Origin: Candidatus Steffania adelgidicola
Lineage (GTDB): Bacteria > Pseudomonadota > Gammaproteobacteria > Enterobacterales > Enterobacteriaceae
Assembly (NCBI RefSeq): GCF_020541225.1
Contig: NZ_CP045889.1
Span: 620,001-684,000, forward strand
Reading direction: 5' to 3'
DNA: 64,000 nucleotides
Below, one piece after another: positions 60,104 through 64,000 of this stretch (position 1 is the stretch's first letter; the number at the start of each line of letters is the position of its first letter). The notes under the pieces are model-generated. The model ran no database searches. It was not told where the DNA came from and was given only the letters and a program-made list of their open reading frames with translations. Both the position numbers and the translations under genes were made by a program.

Positions 60104-61405
60104 TTACACTTGCCCTTTGACTTCACGTAAACCGTTGAATGGTGCGCGTGCGCCTAGCGCTTCTTCAATACGAATTAGCTGATTATATTTAGCTACACGG
60201 TCCGAACGGCTCATTGAACCAGTTTTAATCTGTCCAGCTGCTACTCCTACCGCTAAGTCAGCGATTGTTGCATCTTCGGTTTCTCCGGAGCGGTGAGAAA
60301 TAATGGTAGTATAGCCGGCATCCTTAGCCATTTTTATTGCTGCTAGTGTTTCAGTTAAAGAACCAATCTGGTTGAATTTAATAAGAATTGAGTTAGCAAT
60401 CTTTTTCTCAATACCTTTTTTTAGTAACTTAGTATTGGTTACAAAGAGATCATCTCCCACTAACTGGATTTTGTCGCCCAGTATTTTTGTTTGATAAGCA
60501 AAACCAGCCCAGTCCTCCTCGTTGAGCCCATCCTCGATAGAAACGATCGGATACTGCTGGGTAAGATTTTCAAGATAATGAGTAAGTAATTGAGAGGTAA
60601 ATCGTTTTCGTTCTCCTTTCAGGTTATAGTCTCCGCTAGATGCTTCAAAAAATTCAGAAGCTGCGCAGTCTATGGCTAAAGTAATGTCTTTACCGAGCAT
60701 ATAACCAGCTTTCTCAACCGCTTCTTGGATAATGGCTAGGGTATCGCTGTTGGATTTCAGGTTCGGGGCATAGCCACCTTCATCGCCTACCGAGGTATTC
60801 ATTCCGTTCATTTTTAATACATCCGATAAATGATGAAACACTTCAGATCCCATACGGATTGCTTCTTTCATGTTTCGCGCGGACACCGGTTGAATCATGA
60901 ATTCCTGGAAATCAATATTATTATCAGCGTGTTTACCACCATTGATGATATTCATCATCGGTAACGGCATGGAGAATTTACCTGGAGTACTATTTAGCTC
61001 CGCTATATGCGAATATAGCGGAATTCCCTTTGCTGCTGCACCAGCTTTAGCGGCAGCTAATGAGACTGCTAAGATAGCGTTTGCACCAAATTTAGATTTG
61101 TTTTTTGTACCATCTAGGTCAATCATGATTTGATCTAGGGTTACCTGATCTTTAGCATCTTTATCCATGAGGCCTCGGGCAATAGGGCCATTGACTGCAT
61201 CAACTGCCTTAGTCACGCCTTTTCCTAAAAAACGAGACTTATCTCCATCACGGAGCTCTAGCGCTTCATATGAGCCTATCGAGGCGCCAGATGGTGTAGC
61301 AGCCAGACCAACAAATCCACCTTCTAGGTGGACTTCTGCTTCTACAGTGGGATTGCCACGAGAATCTATAATTTCACGTCCAATGACTTTTGTAATTTTA
61401 GACAT
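60104..61405 (-). CDS. eno: enolase
   Basis: Glycolytic conversion of 2-phosphoglycerate to PEP, also a degradosome subunit in enterics. It is 433 aa (E. coli 432). [33 protein letters not shown], the metal ligands in [10 protein letters not shown] and [21 protein letters not shown], and the catalytic [16 protein letters not shown] are intact. AAGGAAAC precedes the ATG. pyrG, directly upstream in enterics, is not found. Confidence 0.97.
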   Translation of the reverse strand: MSKITKVIGREIIDSRGNPTVEAEVHLEGGFVGLAATPSGASIGSYEALELRDGDKSRFLGKGVTKAVDAVNGPIARGLMDKDAKDQVTLDQIMIDLDGTKNKSKFGANAILAVSLAAAKAGAAAKGIPLYSHIAELNSTPGKFSMPLPMMNIINGGKHADNNIDFQEFMIQPVSARNMKEAIRMGSEVFHHLSDVLKMNGMNTSVGDEGGYAPNLKSNSDTLAIIQEAVEKAGYMLGKDITLAIDCAASEFFEASSGDYNLKGERKRFTSQLLTHYLENLTQQYPIVSIEDGLNEEDWAGFAYQTKILGDKIQLVGDDLFVTNTKLLKKGIEKKIANSILIKFNQIGSLTETLAAIKMAKDAGYTTIISHRSGETEDATIADLAVGVAAGQIKTGSMSRSDRVAKYNQLIRIEEALGARAPFNGLREVKGQV

Positions 61406-62454
61406 TCATGTTTCCTTTTCCTTTGATACGATCGAAATCTCAGCATATGAAGGTTTTCTAGAAAACCGGCCGATCTCTAATTTTTTATTGCTTTTACGAT
61501 TATTCATATTTTCAGAAAGCTCTTATAAAGAATCATAAATAATGCGTGCTTTCACCATCGGCTAGAAGGTGAGCGTCAGATGAAACTGACTAATAATAAA
61601 ACACGGATGAAGTCATGTGTTAAATAATTTCTTTTGGCTTTATCCTTACCTGATGAGTCTTCCCCGTCAATATATTCTGACTGTCTTCACTTAAATTTCT
61701 TGATAATGATAAATGATTAAATATTATTTAGGATTCTTATCCTTAAAGAGATGATTTTAGGAGCAAGAGGTTTGATTCACGTATCTGTATTAAAGGCAAT
61801 CATGATGGATTCATTAGGTATATATTTTCCATATGTTCAGTTCTATCAAACAGAACCTGATACATGGGCCATATAACCTTCCATACTAAAAAACAATTTA
61901 AATTTACTAACAGTATGCATCAGAGCTATAGCGTTTAGGTCTTCTCGGTTTTAAAAGATAAGAATAAAGTTCACTCTTTTCTCTTATTTTAAGCGTATAA
62001 CCAATACTGAACATTATCAAAATTCAGCTTATATGGCTACATAACTTACTTTTTATATCATCTTGGCTAAGAGCAAGTTTATGTGTTGCGTACTACTTTT
62101 CTGTTTTGTTTTCTCTGATACCAATTTATCTTTAATTGCGTGACATATCTAAAATACATAGGAAAATACTCCGATGAATACCACTAAACTATGATCGCTA
62201 TGTAAAGTACAATTCTTATTAATTTAGCACATGCTTCTATTCTAGAAGTCTTCCTGTTTGTGTGAGTGATATGATCAAAAATGAATTTTTGATAAAAACA
62301 AACCATCATCTCAGGATGCTATAACAAATTTCAGTAAGACTTTAAATAGGGGATGATCCATTATTATTCAATGCATGCTATTGTGTTTATGATAACCATT
62401 ACGAAATCATCCCCCCATACCTTGAGTAATTAGCATTAATTTCGAAGATTATGC
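61406..62454. other. 1.0 kb spacer upstream of eno
   Basis: pyrG is expected here on the minus strand by synteny. I saw no CTP synthase motif; a short resemblance near 61550-61580 to the PyrG C-terminus is too weak to claim. The eno promoter was not identified. Confidence 0.45.
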
Positions 62455-62483
62455 TTGACTATAAAAACTTAATTTTTTATAAT
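62455..62483 (+). promoter_or_regulatory. sigma-70 promoter of tRNA-Ser(GGA)
   Basis: TTGACT (62455-62460), a 17-bp spacer and TATAAT (62478-62483), 29 bp before the tRNA. It is a near-consensus promoter. Confidence 0.9.
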
Positions 62484-62512
62484 TATTCTGTTTGAGTGAT
62501 AAACTAGTTGAT

Positions 62513-62602
62513 GGTGAGGTGACCGAGTGGTTAAAGGAGCACGCTTGGAAAGCGTGTATACGCGTAAGTGTATCGAGGGTTCGAATCCCTCTCTCACCGC
62601 CA
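62513..62602 (+). tRNA. tRNA-Ser (anticodon GGA)
   Basis: Class II tRNA with acceptor GGTGAGG/TCTCACC (one G-T pair), anticodon stem-loop ACGCTTGGAAAGCGT with GGA, a long variable arm and GGTTCGAATCC. CCA is encoded. It matches E. coli serW/serX. It lies alone between eno and zwf. Confidence 0.96.
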
Positions 62603-62670
62603 GGATGATGACCAGTTTTTTTTATTATCACTCCAATGAAGTTAATATTGTTTTTTTTAATATTTTGAGA

Positions 62671-62705
62671 TGGATATAGTATCATATTAGACGATACTAT
62701 ATCCA
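62671..62705. repeat. perfect 13-bp inverted repeat
   Basis: TGGATATAGTATC (62671-62683) and its exact complement (62693-62705) enclose a 9-base loop. It lies 69 bp after the tRNA-Ser gene; T-runs near 62650 precede rather than follow it on the plus strand. Confidence 0.7.
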
Positions 62706-62791
62706 TATAAGCAGATCATAGAGAAATCGTACATATATTATTTTTTGAAAGTCCTGAAAAGGGATTTCTAGATCAGCGATAGAATATTTTA

Positions 62792-62830
62792 TAGATTCAA
62801 GCTTTCTTAGATGAAAGCAGTCTGAATCTA
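62792..62830 (-). terminator. hairpin after zwf
   Basis: TAGATTCA with TGAATCTA and GCTTTC with GAAAGC make a two-part stem with a small internal loop, 12 bp beyond the zwf stop. The following minus-strand sequence is A/T-rich without a clean T-run. Confidence 0.45.
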
Positions 62831-62842
62831 TTACGGTAGGAA

Positions 62843-64000
62843 TCATGCAAACTCATTCCATGAACGTCCATCACGAGTAATCATCGTGCCAGATGCTACT
62901 GGTCCCCAGGTGCCCGATGGATAAGGTTTGGGAGCGGCATGGTCTGATGACCATGCTTCTATAATTGAATCGACCCATTTCCATGCCTCTTCTACTTCGT
63001 CACGGCGAACAAATAGCGCTTGAATGCCACGCATGGTTTCTAACAGCAACCGTTCATAAGCGTCGGAAAGATGCGCCTGATTAAAAGTTTCACTAAAGCT
63101 CAGATCTAATTTCGTAGTCTGTAGACGATGTTTATGATCCAAACCTGGTACCTTATTTAAAATTTGAATATCCATTCCTTCATCCGGCTGTAAACGTATA
63201 GTCAATTTATTCTGTGGTAATTCCTGATAGGAATTACGAAATAGATTCAGTGCCGGTTTTTTAAAAAAAACTACTACTTCAGAGCATTTAGTTGGTAAAC
63301 GCTTTCCAGTACGTAGATAAAACGGTACGCCTGCCCATCGCCAGTTATCAATATCAACGCGGAGGGATACGAAAGTTTCTGTTTGGCTATTCTTATTTGC
63401 GCCCTCTTCTTCTAAGTAACCAGGTACTTTTACCCCCTGAATAAATCCGCTCGTATATTGCCCACGAACAGTAGTATCATGCACGTTGTTACGATCTATA
63501 AGACGTAGTGAACGCAACACTTTTACTTTTTCATCACGGATACGATCAGTAGTGAGATCCGAGGGAGGGGACATGGCTATCATGGTTAGAATTTGTAAAA
63601 GATGGCTTTGAATCATGTCACGCATTTGGCCAGCTTTATCAAAATAACCCCACCGGTTTTCAATGCCGACCTCTTCGGCAACTGTAATTTGAACATGATC
63701 GATGGTGCGATTATCCCAATTTGAGACAAAAAGAGAATTAGCAAAACGTAATGCCAATAAATTTAACACGGTTTCTTTGCCTAAATAATGGTCAATACGA
63801 TAAACCTGGCTCTCGTTAAAGTATTCAGCGACCTGATCGTTGATTATCTTTGAAGAAGCTAGATTAGTTCCTAGCGGTTTTTCCATGACCACCCGGCTTG
63901 GTTCCCGATTTAAACCGGCTTCACCTAGACCCTTACAGATTGCTCCAAAAGTTGTAGGAGGCACGGCAAAGTAATTGACTGTTATCCTTGTCTGCTGATT
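62843..64000 (-). CDS. zwf: glucose-6-phosphate 1-dehydrogenase (partial at right edge)
   Basis: Zwf oxidises glucose-6-phosphate to 6-phosphogluconolactone and makes NADPH. The frame is open to the window edge, where [18 protein letters not shown] matches E. coli from about residue 108 on; the N-terminal nucleotide-binding part lies outside. The active-site [47 protein letters not shown] and the C-terminal [22 protein letters not shown] are conserved. An internal ATG at 63964 is not the true start. Confidence 0.96.
   Translation of the reverse strand, partial: NQQTRITVNYFAVPPTTFGAICKGLGEAGLNREPSRVVMEKPLGTNLASSKIINDQVAEYFNESQVYRIDHYLGKETVLNLLALRFANSLFVSNWDNRTIDHVQITVAEEVGIENRWGYFDKAGQMRDMIQSHLLQILTMIAMSPPSDLTTDRIRDEKVKVLRSLRLIDRNNVHDTTVRGQYTSGFIQGVKVPGYLEEEGANKNSQTETFVSLRVDIDNWRWAGVPFYLRTGKRLPTKCSEVVVFFKKPALNLFRNSYQELPQNKLTIRLQPDEGMDIQILNKVPGLDHKHRLQTTKLDLSFSETFNQAHLSDAYERLLLETMRGIQALFVRRDEVEEAWKWVDSIIEAWSSDHAAPKPYPSGTWGPVASGTMITRDGRSWNEFA

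Noticed and set aside
61540-61600. pyrG C-terminal remnant upstream of eno
   Set aside because: A match of a few residues with stops is within chance.
62449-62706. 85-codon minus-strand frame
   Set aside because: It runs through the antisense of tRNA-Ser and its promoter.

Overview
The window looks like a stretch of a degenerating gammaproteobacterial endosymbiont chromosome of the Enterobacterales, most like Sodalis-allied symbionts of insects. Proteins are full length and close to their E. coli counterparts. Local gene orders are enteric: queA-tgt-yajC-secD-secF, aroQ-accB-accC as in Yersinia and Sodalis relatives, csrA-tRNA-Ser-tRNA-Arg, tusDCB-rpsL-rpsG-fusA-tuf, ribD-ribH and nusB-thiL-pgpA, ptsH-ptsI, and eno-queE. 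Only about 57% of the sequence is coding. The rest is AT-rich spacer with recognisable gene corpses (ppk, ppx, yheO, pgpA, thiL, a small heat-shock gene). No phage, IS, CRISPR or rRNA genes were seen. A mealybug-type or similar nutritional symbiont is my inference; the host cannot be read from the sequence.

Layout. 1-3317: recC on the minus strand, open throughout and running off the left edge. 4654-10222: tRNA queuosine modification and Sec accessory operon. 10517-19676, minus strand: glyQ-glyS, pyrD and polA, separated by long spacers. 21106-24987: aroQ-accB-accC, then suhB. 26276-26867, minus strand: csrA with tRNA-Ser(GCT) and tRNA-Arg(ACG). 29080-33195: remains of ppk, ppx and yheO. 33221-38802: tusDCB and the str operon with a promoter almost identical to that of E. 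coli. 39222-44660, minus strand: pgpA and thiL pseudogenes, nusB, then ribH and ribD after a 1.9 kb break. 46063-48641: pyrI, a dead ibp gene, and rph. 49033-52409, minus strand: ptsI-ptsH and cysK. 53748-57745: argG and rep. 59289-64000: queE, eno, tRNA-Ser(GGA) and a partial zwf.

Retained functions are translation (glyQS, str operon, tRNA genes, tus and que modification genes), RNA control (csrA, nusB, suhB, rph), replication and repair (polA, recC, rep), protein export, fatty-acid initiation (accBC), glycolysis and pentose phosphate entry (eno, zwf, ptsHI), and provisioning steps (aroQ, argG, cysK, ribD, ribH, pyrD). Lost or dying functions are polyphosphate metabolism, ThiL, PgpA and the small heat-shock chaperone.

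The most striking findings are inside intact genes. PolA has substitutions at all four metal-binding carboxylates of its proofreading exonuclease while keeping its polymerase and 5'-nuclease motifs. SuhB carries E67K and D87N, which should abolish phosphatase activity but leave its transcription-antitermination role. pyrI is intact with no pyrB beside it. The non-coding DNA holds many long near-perfect inverted repeats with very short loops, which the gene annotation does not explain.
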